Positions 46,901-54,560 of a DNA stretch of 64,000 bases are shown in pieces. The DNA is from Chaetorhynchus papuensis (taxonomy: Eukaryota > Chordata > Aves > Passeriformes > Rhipiduridae), in assembly GCA_013396525.1 (NCBI GenBank), contig VWYX01000665.1, forward strand, positions 62,001 to 126,000, written 5' to 3'. Numbering within the stretch: the stretch's first letter is position 1; the number at the start of each line of letters is the position of its first letter. The notes beneath the pieces are model-generated. The model worked only from the letters and a program-made list of their open reading frames with translations, ran no database searches and was not told the origin of the DNA. The position numbers and the translations under genes are program-made.

Positions 46901-49900
46901 GGAAAATGGGTGGCATTGTGCTCCTCCACGGGGTGTAGTGACCTTAGTCTGGGGCTTGGGGCTCCTGAGGAGCTTTGGTCCCAGCCTGCAGGGAGAGGGG
47001 AGGGTGGCAGAGCAGGCGCCTGTCGCTCTCTGCAGCTGCTTTTTGCTGCCTTTCCAACACCTCAGCTGCGGTTTTACACATCCTGAATCCACCCGGGCAG
47101 GTTAAACAGCCTGTTCCTCCAGCAGCGAGGGAATGTGTGCGAAAGCCTGGATGCCTTCCAGTGGCCCGTGTGGGGAGAGAGAGTCCTGATCCCAGCCACT
47201 CTCAGAAAATGTGAACAAAGCTCTGATCCCCATGAGTGGGACCTCGACCTGCTTGGGATGGTGCCATCTGTGTCCTGTCCGAGCTCAGGGAGCAGGAGCA
47301 GAGGCTCCACACTTGTCCTTGTCCCTGTGTGGGCAGAGGTGGGAGTGTCCCTGTACCCTTGCCAAGGGTGAGCATGTTTGCAGCCAAATCTGCCCCGGTG
47401 TGATCTCTGCAGTGCCAGCAGCCCCCGGGTCCCTCTGCCCCCTGCAGATGGGGTTGGTTTTACTCTTTGTGACAGCGTCTGGCTGCCACAGGAAGGTGAC
47501 AGTTGGCAGAATTTGGGCAGTTGCAGTGCTGGAGGCACAGAACGGGGGATGAGGCCAGGCAGGGACACCAGCCACGAGGTGAGAAGTGGAAACTGAAGCT
47601 GGTGCCGAGGAGCCATTTAGGGATGTGGCTGTGTGTCTGTGCTGTGGCAGGGCTGTTGCTCGGCCCCATGAGGGGATGCCCTGGCTCTCAGGAAGCCTCC
47701 TGACCCTGGCTGTGCCAGGCCCTGGGCGAGCACAGCTCGGGAGCAGATGGTGAGCCCCAGGGTGTGATCGCACCTCCATCTGCCCTCGAAGCTCCTGCCT
47801 CGGGGCTGGAAGGAGCTGAGCACTCCGTGCCTTGTCACATTTGGGTATTTTAATTAGAGAGGTTCAGGCCTGGGGCAGAGTTTGGCTGGAGGGAGCCCGG
47901 TGCCCGCAGGTGCTGCCCTGGGGCTGCCCATGGGCCATCCCGGGCTGGCACAGCCCTGTCAGCCTAACATGGCCCACGGGCAGCGACCTCCTGCCCCTCG
48001 GGTGCCACTGGGAGGTAGCCAGGCACACAGCCAGCCCCATCCCACACCTCTGTGCTCTGGCTGCTCTTCCTACTGATTCAGAGCATCCTTTCCTCTGCCA
48101 AGCACGTTGGGAGCAGGATCCTGACACCCCAAACCGCAGCGTCTCTGTGCCACGGGGGGATCTGGTCTCTGTGGAGGGGCAGCCCTGAGCTGGGGGCTCT
48201 GGCCATGCACTGCCAGGCTGCTCCTGCCAGCAGGAATTTCTCCCGTGGATCCAGCACTGCTCTGATTTACTCCATGCAGTCATGGAGAAGCGGGAGGGAG
48301 GCTCGGTGTGAATGAACCGGTTTCCTCCTCTACCCTGAAATTTGGGTCACACAACCCAACATAGCAGAGCTGTGAGAGATGCAGTTCACCCTCAGTTCAA
48401 GCCCAAGCCAGCTTTGATTTCCTAGGCGTGACTGTTGGTGCCTCAGAGGGTCCATTGGAGCTGTGGCTCCATTAATGGATCAGCACGTGGCAGGCAGGAG
48501 GTGAGAGGGGTTTTTCCCCTCCCTGATCAGCTCCCACATTGCCAATGTTCCTCTCTGGCCCGCTGCTAATTTTGACGCTGCCCTAAATAGAAGCTGAGTG
48601 CATCTCATCTGCTTCGCTTAGCATACAGGAAAATTGTTTTCCTTCATTTACCCAATCCAACTTGTGGCTTTAACCCTGTCAGCACAAGTCTCTCCCCACT
48701 GCAGAGCTCCCATGAAGGGCTTTGCCTGCCCCTGCCCCAGGGAAGAGCCCTGGTGGGAACAGCACTGTGTACGGTAGGAGTGGGAGGGCTCCCAGAGTGC
48801 CCAGAGTGGCCACCAGCAGAGCTGGGAGAGCGACTTTGCTTCATCAGCAGCCAAGGGAATCCCTTGCTCCGCTGGAAAGTCTGGCTGGCTCTCCCCGTGC
48901 CCTCTCCATCTCCCTGGTGGGATGTGCAGCCCTCCAGGAGGGACCCAGTGCCCCTTCCCAGACTGGCCTCGGCTAGAAAACAGCTCAGATGGACCCAGTT
49001 CTAGGAGGTTTTGGTTGCTTTCTGTTGTGGTATTTTTTCCAGCAACTGGTGGGACCAGCTTTGTGTGTAGGGAGTATCCCCAAGCCTGGCAGATGCCCCT
49101 CTTATCAGTGACTAATTTTATCTCCCATTCCAAGTGACTCCTTGGAAAGATCTGTTGTTCCTGCTGCTCTGTCTGCTCCAGATCAGGACGCACAGCCCCT
49201 CTCCCTGCTGGAAGCAGCTTGGCGAGGCTGCCTCCAACGCGAGCCTCCTGCAGCACGACTTAAATATATCCCTGTCCAGTGCAAGGTGCTCATTTGGGGC
49301 TCTTGTGCAAGAGCTGTTGTCCTGAAAAACTGTAATTTTGTGGCATTTTCAGCCGGGTGACTGCTACAAGTGCTGTGCTGAGGACACAGGGGCACTGAGG
49401 GGAAGCGTTGGGGTGTGAGGGGCAGTGGCCTGGAAAGGTTGGATTTAGCTGGTGGAAAAAACAAACCCTGAGCTTGGGCTGAGCCCTGGCTGGGCACACG
49501 GCAGCACTTCAGCCAGGGTGGCTGCACGGTTCCCCTCATCCCACTCTGAGCCCTTTCCAGCCCAGAGGCTCCCCTCGGAGCAGTGCCAGGGTGAATGCTG
49601 TGAATGCTGTCCCCTTTCCTCCCCTCTTTCCCATTCAGCCTCCAGGTTGCTCTGGGTGCTCTGCAGTGAGTGCGGCTGCTCTGCACGGGGCTCATCCGTG
49701 TGCTGGGCTCGGGTTTGGGCTGTGGCAGTGCCTGGAGCCTCTGGGATCAGAGGGACCAAGGAGCAGAGACCTCAGCAGGCTCCACACTGTGGGGCTTGGC
49801 ACATCTTGGGCACAGCCAGGAGCCGGCCCCTGAACAGACCAGGAGAGGGCACGACTGTTCCCGAGGCTGCGCTGGACAGAGCGATTGGACTGGGGGATTT

Positions 49901-52771
49901 GTTCTGGGTGTTCTGACTCTCCTCTCTCTTCCCAGAAAATCAACCGGACCCCTTCGGACGAGGAATGCTTCTTTGACCTGTTGAGCAAGTTCCAGAGCAA
50001 CCGGATGGATGATCAGCGCTGCCCGTTGGAGGAGTGCCCAGCCGAGGCTGCGGAGGCAGCTGCCACGCGGGTCCCTGCCCTGGGAGAGCGGCTATGTGAG
50101 CACCGATGCGTTCCCGAGCCCCTGTCCCTGTGGGAGGGACGCTGCTCCCGCGGCGTGCCCAGCTGTTGTGGTTTGCCATGCATCCCGTGATGTTTTCCCT
50201 GAGCCTCAGCTCTCTGAACTTAGCAGTTCCTTGGCAATCTCCGTCGTTGTTTAAGGAAGGAAAAAACCTTCTCCTGTAAATGGTTGCCAAAGGAAAGGCT
50301 GCAGAACGTGAGCTAAGGTTTGGGGAGTAAATTAGCGAGAGAAATGCAAAATACAGTTGGATTTTTTCAGTGTGGGTCTTTAGGTCTTGGATTCTGAACA
50401 GGGAGGTTGGCACAAGGACTTGTGCCACTTCAGTACCTCCAGGAAGATGATGATGATGGTCACATTGCTGAGGGTGCTTGGTGAGAACCTGGGGTCTGGG
50501 ACATGCAGGGGCTGGGTCAGGCTTTCTCAGGCAAGTTAAAATATTGCCAGTTTTTGTAATAGCGTTGCCATGGAGGAAAAACTTCTGGATTTTGTACTGT
50601 TCTTGGATGCGGTGGTGAGAGGTGCTGTGTGAGGACAGAGGAGCCAGAAGGATGGATAAACAGTGGGAAGCTGCTCAGGCAAACAGCTCAGCCCTAGGAA
50701 GGACAGGGATAAATTGAGGAAGGCGCCTGACAAATAGGGCAGGAAAGGCAGAGCTGTGTTTGCGCTTGGGTTTTGTGGTTTTTTCAGTGTTCAGGGCCTT
50801 TGTTTAACCCAAGCTGGGGAGAAGCTCTGAAATGCACAGATCACCCTCACAACGCTTAATCACCAGCACAAAGGGCTCAAACCAGTTATTTAAACTGATG
50901 GATTTGTTCATCATCAGTTTCCAAATGAATACAAAGTGCAAACGGGAGAGGAGGAGACCCCTGACACCGCTCCCAGAGCCGCAGAACAAGGAGCAGGTGC
51001 CAGAGCAAGGGCTGAAGCAGAGAAGGTCAGGCTGTGGCAGGAAGGCAGGTTGGCTGTGAGGTGAGAGGGTTTTTATCGTCTAAAAATAAGGTGGAAATGA
51101 GCATCGCTTTGGCAAGAGATGCATTTCTGACACACAAGTGCATTTGGCTGTAACAGCTGTGTAATTTAGGAGACGGGGTTGAAAACGCGGAGCTTTATAA
51201 AGAATGCACGAGCAGCCCCACGTTCTGTTCGGCTCATTTGGGCTCTGAGCCTTTTGGACGTGTTATTTTCAAGGATTCTTTGTGAGCTGAAGGGGAGGAA
51301 ACTCATCTCTGCGTCAGCACTGAGATTTTCTTGTGTTTCTGCAGCTCCATGAGCTGGGGCTCTAAGAACTTGTGTCGGGAGGCTCGGAGCAGGCTCTGCT
51401 CCAGTGCTTTGTGCTCAGGGAAACTAACACCACTTGGGCTGGATTTCTCACAGTTTTCCTTTGCTTGTCCCTGTCTGAGTGCAGTGTCTGTTGTTTGGGA
51501 GCCTTTCCCAACCCAGCAGCTGCAGGAGCCAAGAGGTTCCTTCCAGGAAGCGCTGCCCAGAGGCGTTTCCAAAGGGTCAGTGGTGGTTGGATGACATGTC
51601 CTGGTTCTGGACTGGGACCCCCCAGCACCAGCACAGCCCAGGCTGGCTCTGCTCTGTGGGATGAGAAGAAGCAGAGCCGGGGTGTTTTGCTGGTGCTGAC
51701 GCAGGTCCTGCAGCCAGTGACAGCCGGACTCACCTCGGCAGTGCCTCTCCTTGAGCAAACAGCCCGGATTTCTGGGGGGCCGGGGAAGGTGCTGCCAGGT
51801 GAGAGGCTCAGCCAGGCCTGGGCTTTGCTGATGGCCTGTCTGGAATTATTCTCGGCCATTAGGTGCCTGTCACAGCCACAGGAGCCCTCAGGAGCTCTGT
51901 GCTCACCTGCGATTGCCCAGCTCTGCCTGTGCCTCTTGGCTCCAACTGGAAACCCAGAGTGGAAGTGGCAGTGGAAGCCACCTCTAGTGCTGGAAACAGC
52001 AGGGATCACACCCAGGCAGTGATTCAGCTCTGGGCACTGGATCTCCTGGGCTGAGGTGGCACCTCTGGTGGCCTCCAGGAGCTGGCCAAGTACAGGCAGG
52101 AGGAGCAGGGAGCTGCTCAGGGGACCCAGCAATGGGAGGTGGGTGTGTGAGGTTCTGCTTTATCAAGGTTTGTGTGGGTTGGAGAGGAGTTTGAGGAGGG
52201 GGATTTGGGCTCTGCAGCTCAGGCAGAGCGGTGACCCTGCTGTGTGCTCCTCTCCCCCCAGCACAGTCCACCATGATGGCATCTCCGCAAACAGAGGAGT
52301 TCTTCGACCTCATCGCCAGCTCCCAGAGCAGGCGCCTGGATGACCAACGTGCCAACGTGGGCAACCTGCCCGGCCTGCGGATAACCCACAACAACCTGGG
52401 CCACCTGCGTGTGGAGGGGGACGCCCAGGAGCCCGGGGACGAGTTCTTCAACATGCTCATGAAGTGTCAGGTACGGGCACAGGGCTGGAGAGCTCTGACA
52501 CCTCTGCTCCAGCCCTTTCCTCCACAGCAGGGCTGTCCTGGCCCTGCCCTGCCCTGTGCTAACACCCCTCTCTCCCCTGCAGTCCTCCAGGATCGATGAC
52601 CAGCGCTGTGCCCCCCCAGACTCCATCCCCCGTGGCCCCACCATGCCCGACGAAGACTTTTTCAGCCTCATCCAGCGTGTCCAGGCCAAACGCATGGACG
52701 AGCAGCGTGTGGATTTGGCCTCAGCCCAGGAGGAGGCCGAGGAAAAGCAGCAGAGGCCTGGTTCCAACTAA
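10748..52771 (+). CDS. GPSM1: GPSM1 (AGS3), G-protein signalling modulator 1, thirteen coding exons
   Basis: The gene is a receptor-independent regulator of Gi/o proteins. GoLoco motifs bind GDP-bound G-alpha-i/o and block nucleotide release, while the TPR half binds partners such as INSC, NuMA-type proteins and LKB1 in spindle orientation and cell polarity. Joining 10748-10968, 11423-11558, 11800-11942, 13072-13195, 13965-14080, 14685-14840, 16466-16574, 19068-19194, 30758-30828, 32885-33064, 49936-50095, 52262-52470 and 52583-52771 gives 1941 nt, or 646 residues, with every junction in phase. Residues about 1-355 carry seven L/I-G-N TPR repeats. GoLoco motifs lie near 470-490, 526-544, 574-592 and 608-626, each ending in D-D/E-Q-R. 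Met 10748 (MEASCLELALEG) equals the start of the roughly 650-residue AGS3 form known from rat. A longer human form adds an upstream exon that I do not find here. The length and motif order leave little doubt; LGN/GPSM2 is less likely because the neighbours are DNLZ and CARD9. Confidence 0.97.
10969..11422 (+). other. GPSM1 intron, nothing recognised
   Basis: A short intron between the first two TPR exons. I see no repeat or reading frame of note. Confidence 0.85.
11423..11558 (+). CDS. GPSM1: GPSM1 exon, TPR 2 (LGNTLKILGQF)
   Basis: The acceptor CTTGTAG and donor ACAAG|GTAATG bound this exon. It encodes residues 74-119, reading TIGDRIGEAKASGNLGN and ending EQGDK at phase 0. It is nearly identical to mammalian AGS3. 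Confidence 0.96.
11800..11942 (+). CDS. GPSM1: GPSM1 exon, TPR 3 (IGNVYHAKGK)
   Basis: The acceptor CCCTTCAG is followed by GTA GGT GAA GCC (VGEA), and the donor is TATGA|GTAAGT. Residues 120-167 include the family-specific insert after HAKGK (SWNTAQDPGYLP) found in AGS3 and LGN proteins. Confidence 0.96.
11943..13071 (+). other. GPSM1 intron, nothing recognised
   Basis: The intron separates TPR 3 and TPR 4 exons. It has a T-rich part near 12440-12500 and is otherwise unremarkable unique sequence. Confidence 0.85.
13072..13195 (+). CDS. GPSM1: GPSM1 exon, TPR 4 (LGNTQYLLGNF)
   Basis: The acceptor is GTTTCTTTCAG and the donor is AAGGAG|GTAGGA. It encodes residues 167-208, RNLSLVKELGDRAAQGRAYG through FHKE, and ends at phase 0. 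Confidence 0.96.
13196..13964 (+). other. GPSM1 intron with two T tracts
   Basis: Apart from two poly-T runs around 13461-13482 I see nothing in this intron. Confidence 0.85.
13965..14080 (+). CDS. GPSM1: GPSM1 exon, TPR 5 (LGNAHIFLGRF)
   Basis: The acceptor is TCTGCTGCAG and the donor is TACAA|GTGAGT. It encodes residues 209-247, RLAIAKEFGDKAAERRAYS through EYYK. The downstream intron holds the LTR-like insertion. Confidence 0.96.
14226..14598 (-). mobile_element. solo-LTR-like element in GPSM1 intron
   Basis: A 373-bp block starts TGTCGCTGTTG and ends CAGCATCAACA (TG...CA). It is flanked by exact 7-bp direct repeats TCGGCAC at 14219-14225 and 14599-14605. On the minus strand it has TATAAAAAC (14322-14330) followed by ATTAAA (14300-14305), as in a retroviral LTR. 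There is no internal coding region, so it would be a solo LTR. A 7-bp duplication is longer than the usual 4-6, which leaves some doubt. It fills most of a 604-bp intron between TPR 5 and TPR 6 exons. Confidence 0.65.
14685..14840 (+). CDS. GPSM1: GPSM1 exon, TPR 6 (LGNTCTLLQDY)
   Basis: The acceptor is TTCCCTGCAG and the donor is GACAG|GTAAGG. It encodes residues 247-299, KTLQLSRQLKDQAVEAQ through AQELGDR. The repeat has Cys where I recall the human protein having Tyr (LGNTYTLL). Confidence 0.96.
14841..16465 (+). other. GPSM1 intron, nothing recognised
   Basis: There is an AT-rich run at 15340-15390 and otherwise unique sequence. No exon candidate pairs with splice sites. Confidence 0.8.
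16466..16574 (+). CDS. GPSM1: GPSM1 exon, TPR 7 (LGNAYVSLGSH)
   Basis: The acceptor is TGTTCTGCAG and the donor is AAGAG|GTAAGA. It encodes residues 299-335, VGEGRACWSLGNAYVSLG through HLEISQE. This is the last clear LGN repeat. Confidence 0.96.
16575..19067 (+). other. GPSM1 intron, nothing recognised
   Basis: This 2.5-kb intron holds no clear repeat or alternative exon. Confidence 0.8.
19068..19194 (+). CDS. GPSM1: GPSM1 exon, end of TPR domain and start of linker
   Basis: The acceptor is CCTCTGCAG and the donor is CAGG|GTGAGT. Residues 336-378 start IGDRNGELTAQVNVAQL. They then enter a species-variable acidic stretch (GPGDEDVGVAHP) before the conserved GYEAQ. Confidence 0.94.
27529..27613. 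other. assembly gap of 85 N
   Basis: An unbroken run of 85 N inside the large GPSM1 intron follows GGTGGGG. Its true size and content are unknown. ORFs crossing it are not meaningful. Confidence 0.99.
29001..29130 (+). mobile_element. CR1 LINE 3' end fragment
   Basis: GGGGCTGCCCAGGGAGTCAC, CTGGATGTGGCACTCAATGC, GGTTGACAGGGTGGG and GAGATCTTTGAGGCCTTTTC follow the CR1 3' UTR order on the plus strand. The match ends in an eroded ATGTGAATGCTCTGAG tail. Confidence 0.82.
30758..30828 (+). CDS. GPSM1: GPSM1 linker micro-exon
   Basis: This 71-nt exon encodes residues 378-401, ARPKRLQRNSMDSLDLLKF, between acceptor GGTGTTTTGCAG and donor GAGAAG|GTAAGC. It sits alone between introns of 11.6 and 2.1 kb. 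The basic-Ser run corresponds to the phosphorylatable linker of mammalian AGS3 (KRTQRLSAETWDLL); the phosphorylation itself is inferred from the family. Confidence 0.94.
30829..32884 (+). other. GPSM1 intron, nothing recognised
   Basis: A 2-kb intron between the two linker exons. I see no repeat or reading frame that looks real. Confidence 0.8.
32885..33064 (+). CDS. GPSM1: GPSM1 linker exon
   Basis: The acceptor TTGCTTTCCCAAG opens onto EQNGDSHHVGELKISG, and the exon ends VRVQVPQS at donor CAGTCG|GTAGGA. Residues 402-461 form a Ser-, Lys- and Glu-rich disordered linker that ties the TPR half to the GoLoco half. Confidence 0.94.
34222..34245. repeat. poly-T tract, 24 bases
   Basis: An unbroken run of T in the intron. 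On the minus strand it could be the A tail of an old retroposed sequence, but I recognise no source next to it. Confidence 0.95.
35779..35804 (+). repeat. G-quadruplex-prone G runs
   Basis: Four GGGG/GGG runs separated by single A bases, followed by a further GGG, meet the usual quadruplex pattern. The site is intronic with no assigned role. Confidence 0.7.
38651..38724. repeat. degenerate 31-bp direct repeat pair
   Basis: Units at 38651-38681 and 38694-38724 share GGGATTGAAC/GGGACTGAAC and end in identical GACCCTTCCTGAG. A 12-bp spacer separates them. Confidence 0.8.
39201..39280 (+). mobile_element. MIR/CORE-SINE-like fragment
   Basis: AGAAACTGAGCTGCTTGTCC, AAGGTCACCCAGCAG and GTCTGTGACCCAGG follow the order of the conserved MIR segment (AAACTGAGG...TTGCCCAAGGTCAC.CAG...GAACCCAGG). 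Such remnants are rare in birds but known for amniote-wide MIR relatives. The match is from memory of the family consensus. Confidence 0.5.
44100..45090 (+). promoter_or_regulatory. CpG-rich island, candidate internal promoter of GPSM1 short form
   Basis: CG dinucleotides are dense at 44120-44200, 44290-44600 and 44790-45090, in contrast to several kb on either side. Possible donors in plus orientation are AAG|GTAAAG at 44211 and GAG|GTCAGT at 44600. The only ATG in the core (44561) is followed at once by TGA, so an exon here would be untranslated. It would splice to the exon at 49936, where ATG 50005 is in frame. Mammals make AGS3-SHORT from an internal start; equating the two is inference. 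Confidence 0.5.
49936..50095 (+). CDS. GPSM1: GPSM1 exon with GoLoco I
   Basis: The acceptor is CTCTTCCCAG and the donor is GCTAT|GTGAGC. It encodes residues 462-515, with GoLoco I DEECFFDLLSKFQSNRM and DDQR. An in-frame ATG at 50005 (Met 485) could start the short form that carries only GoLoco II-IV. The tail of this exon is Ala- and Glu-rich and unlike mammals. Confidence 0.96.
50096..52261 (+). other. GPSM1 intron, nothing recognised
   Basis: This 2.2-kb intron between GoLoco I and II exons shows only chance open frames, which lack splice support and family resemblance. Confidence 0.8.
52262..52470 (+). CDS. GPSM1: GPSM1 exon with GoLoco II and first half of GoLoco III
   Basis: The acceptor is TCTCCCCCCAG and the donor is TGTCAG|GTACGG. 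Residues 515-584 hold TEEFFDLIASSQSRRLDDQR and then GDEFFNMLMKCQ. GoLoco III continues in the next exon. Confidence 0.97.
52583..52771 (+). CDS. GPSM1: GPSM1 terminal coding exon, GoLoco III end and GoLoco IV
   Basis: The acceptor is TCTCCCCTGCAG. It encodes residues 585-646: SSRIDDQR completes GoLoco III and DEDFFSLIQRVQAKRMDEQR forms GoLoco IV. A Glu- and Gln-rich tail follows, with stop TAA at 52769-52771. Confidence 0.97.
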   Translation, partial: SSRIDDQRCAPPDSIPRGPTMPDEDFFSLIQRVQAKRMDEQRVDLASAQEEAEEKQQRPGSN

Positions 52772-53961
52772 GAACTGGGCTTTGGTCTGGGGGGGTTGTT
52801 TCAGCTTTATTTTGTTTTTTAAAAAGGAGAGACAGAGTAGGTGGTTTCAAGCCCAAGCGCTCCTGTACTCCCAGTCTTGTCCCGGGAGCTGCACCTCCAT
52901 CGTGTTCCTATGGGAAAGCCCAACAGATGTGGGACAGTTTTTAAACAAGGGGTTTTTTTAGGACACTCAGAGACTGTAACACTGGGCACAGCACCTGGAA
53001 GACTTTACAGCCCCTCTGCTGATCACCTAAAACCCCAGGAACTTGGAGGAGCTCACAGGGGGTAGTTAATTCCAGCCTCTATGTCTTTTATTTCTACAAC
53101 ACTTTTAATTATACAGGGAAAGGGAAGAACACCTTTTCCATTTTGAAGTCCTCCTGTCTTCCCTGACACAAATGGCTCTGGATCCTTCCCTGGAACATCT
53201 TGTTCAGCTTTGTTCCTTCTACAGGAGAAAAAGAGCCCAAGTCCTTTAAACCTGACTCCATCCCAGCTGCATTGTGGTCCCATACACCTGAGTGTATTTT
53301 AAGGTTGCTGAGGTCTCTCTGGAGAGCCCTGGACATTCTCTGCTTCCAGCTGCAGCCCTGCAGGACCTCCTGAGTAGGGACAAAGCCTCGCTCACCCTGA
53401 GCTTTAGTGGGATTTGTTACCTCTGGAACCCAGGCAGCTGTGCAGCCCCCACTGCAGCCCCATGGCAGGGGCTGTTCCTGGGCAGGGGGAAGGAGGAAGG
53501 AGGTCCCTGCCCACGTGTTCAGCCCACGGCAAACAGGGACAACTCCTGGTGCCACTGAGCCGAGGTGAGGGTGTCCGAGACAGAACCTGTGTGGGACAGG
53601 GCCCTGCTTCAACAGCCAGCAAAGCTTTCTGCCCATGGCTTGTCCCTCCTCCCTTCTGTGCCAATGGCCCTCCTCTTGTTTCTCTCCAAACCAGCACTGA
53701 GCTGCTCCCAGTGAGGCACTCTGGTTTTGTCCACCCATCTCCCGTCACTAGAGCATCAGGAGAGCCCCAGCCTGGGGGGCTGGCTGGGAAGTCACATTTA
53801 CTGTCATTCCTCCCCCTGTTGGACTAGCGGGAAAAGCTGGAGGAGGGGAGCAGGCCAGACTTGAGGAGGTGCAGTATTTTTCCTTTGCTTGACCAGAGAC
53901 TACGCTGGACTTCAGAAACTCCAGCACCGAGTTGTGCCGAAGCAGCGCTGTTCCTGCAGAG

Positions 53962-53967
53962 AATAAA
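53962..53967 (+). terminator. AATAAA, possible proximal GPSM1 poly(A) signal
   Basis: A canonical hexamer about 1.2 kb after the stop codon. Use of this or the 54537 site cannot be decided here. Confidence 0.5.
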
Positions 53968-54536
53968 TCAGCACTTTTGATTCGAAATGCGTTTGATGGA
54001 AACATTCCCAACCAGCAGGGAGATATTTTTAGACCAGTGATGCTGCTTATGGGGCATTTACCCTGCCTGCACTGACCATGTGGAGTGGTAGCTGCAGTTT
54101 ACCTGCTACCTGGGAGCACTCACCTGCTGCTTGGCCAAGGCCGGGTCTCCCTCCTGGGGCTGGGTAGAGCTCTGGAGAGGGGAGAGGAGGACCTGCCCAC
54201 CCCCTATCTACCAGCCAAGCTGGCATTTGTAAAAGAGGTAAACATTGATGATGATGACCTGAGCAGCTGCAGGCTCAGGCCTGTGCAGCTCTCAGCCAGG
54301 TGGTGAACTGGAATCTGACCATTAAGCTTTCAGAGGTATTATTGAGGTATTATTTGCCATATACTTGAATGTATGAGCTTATTTATTTTTTACATGTGCA
54401 TTTGCTAATGTCATTTTAATGGGGAATTTCCAACCCACAGGTACTTGGTTTTTTTCTAAAAAATAATCTGCCAAATGGATTAATATATTAGAAATGAATA
54501 CAGCTCAAGGGGAAGGGGTGGGGGGGAATTGTGCTT

Positions 54537-54542
54537 AATAAA
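54537..54542 (+). terminator. AATAAA, likely distal GPSM1 poly(A) signal
   Basis: A canonical hexamer at the end of an A+T-rich 3' UTR block, followed by the T/G-rich ATTTGTGTCT. A further AATAAA at 55236-55241 is a less likely alternative end. Confidence 0.6.
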
Positions 54543-54560
54543 TATTTGTGTCTAAGCTTC

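Larger units (their letters stand above)
33065..49935 (+). other. largest GPSM1 intron (16.9 kb)
   Basis: The intron separates the TPR/linker part from the GoLoco part. It holds a 24-base T tract (34222-34245), a G-run block (35779-35804), a degenerate 31-bp repeat pair (38651-38724), a MIR-like fragment (39201-39280) and the CpG-rich island near 44100-45090. The position suits the short GoLoco-only transcript described in mammals. Confidence 0.8.
52772..54560 (+). other. GPSM1: GPSM1 3' UTR
   Basis: Sequence from the TAA stop to the region after the AATAAA at 54537. Its distal part (54330-54540) is markedly A+T-rich and includes the AU-rich nonamer TTATTTATT at 54379-54387, which is associated with mRNA turnover. 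The end point is estimated from the poly(A) signal. Confidence 0.65.

Noticed and set aside
51362..52132. 256-codon open frame on the minus strand opposite GPSM1 intron 11
   Set aside because: Intronic, low complexity and without homology that I recognise. An overlapping plus-strand frame is equally open.
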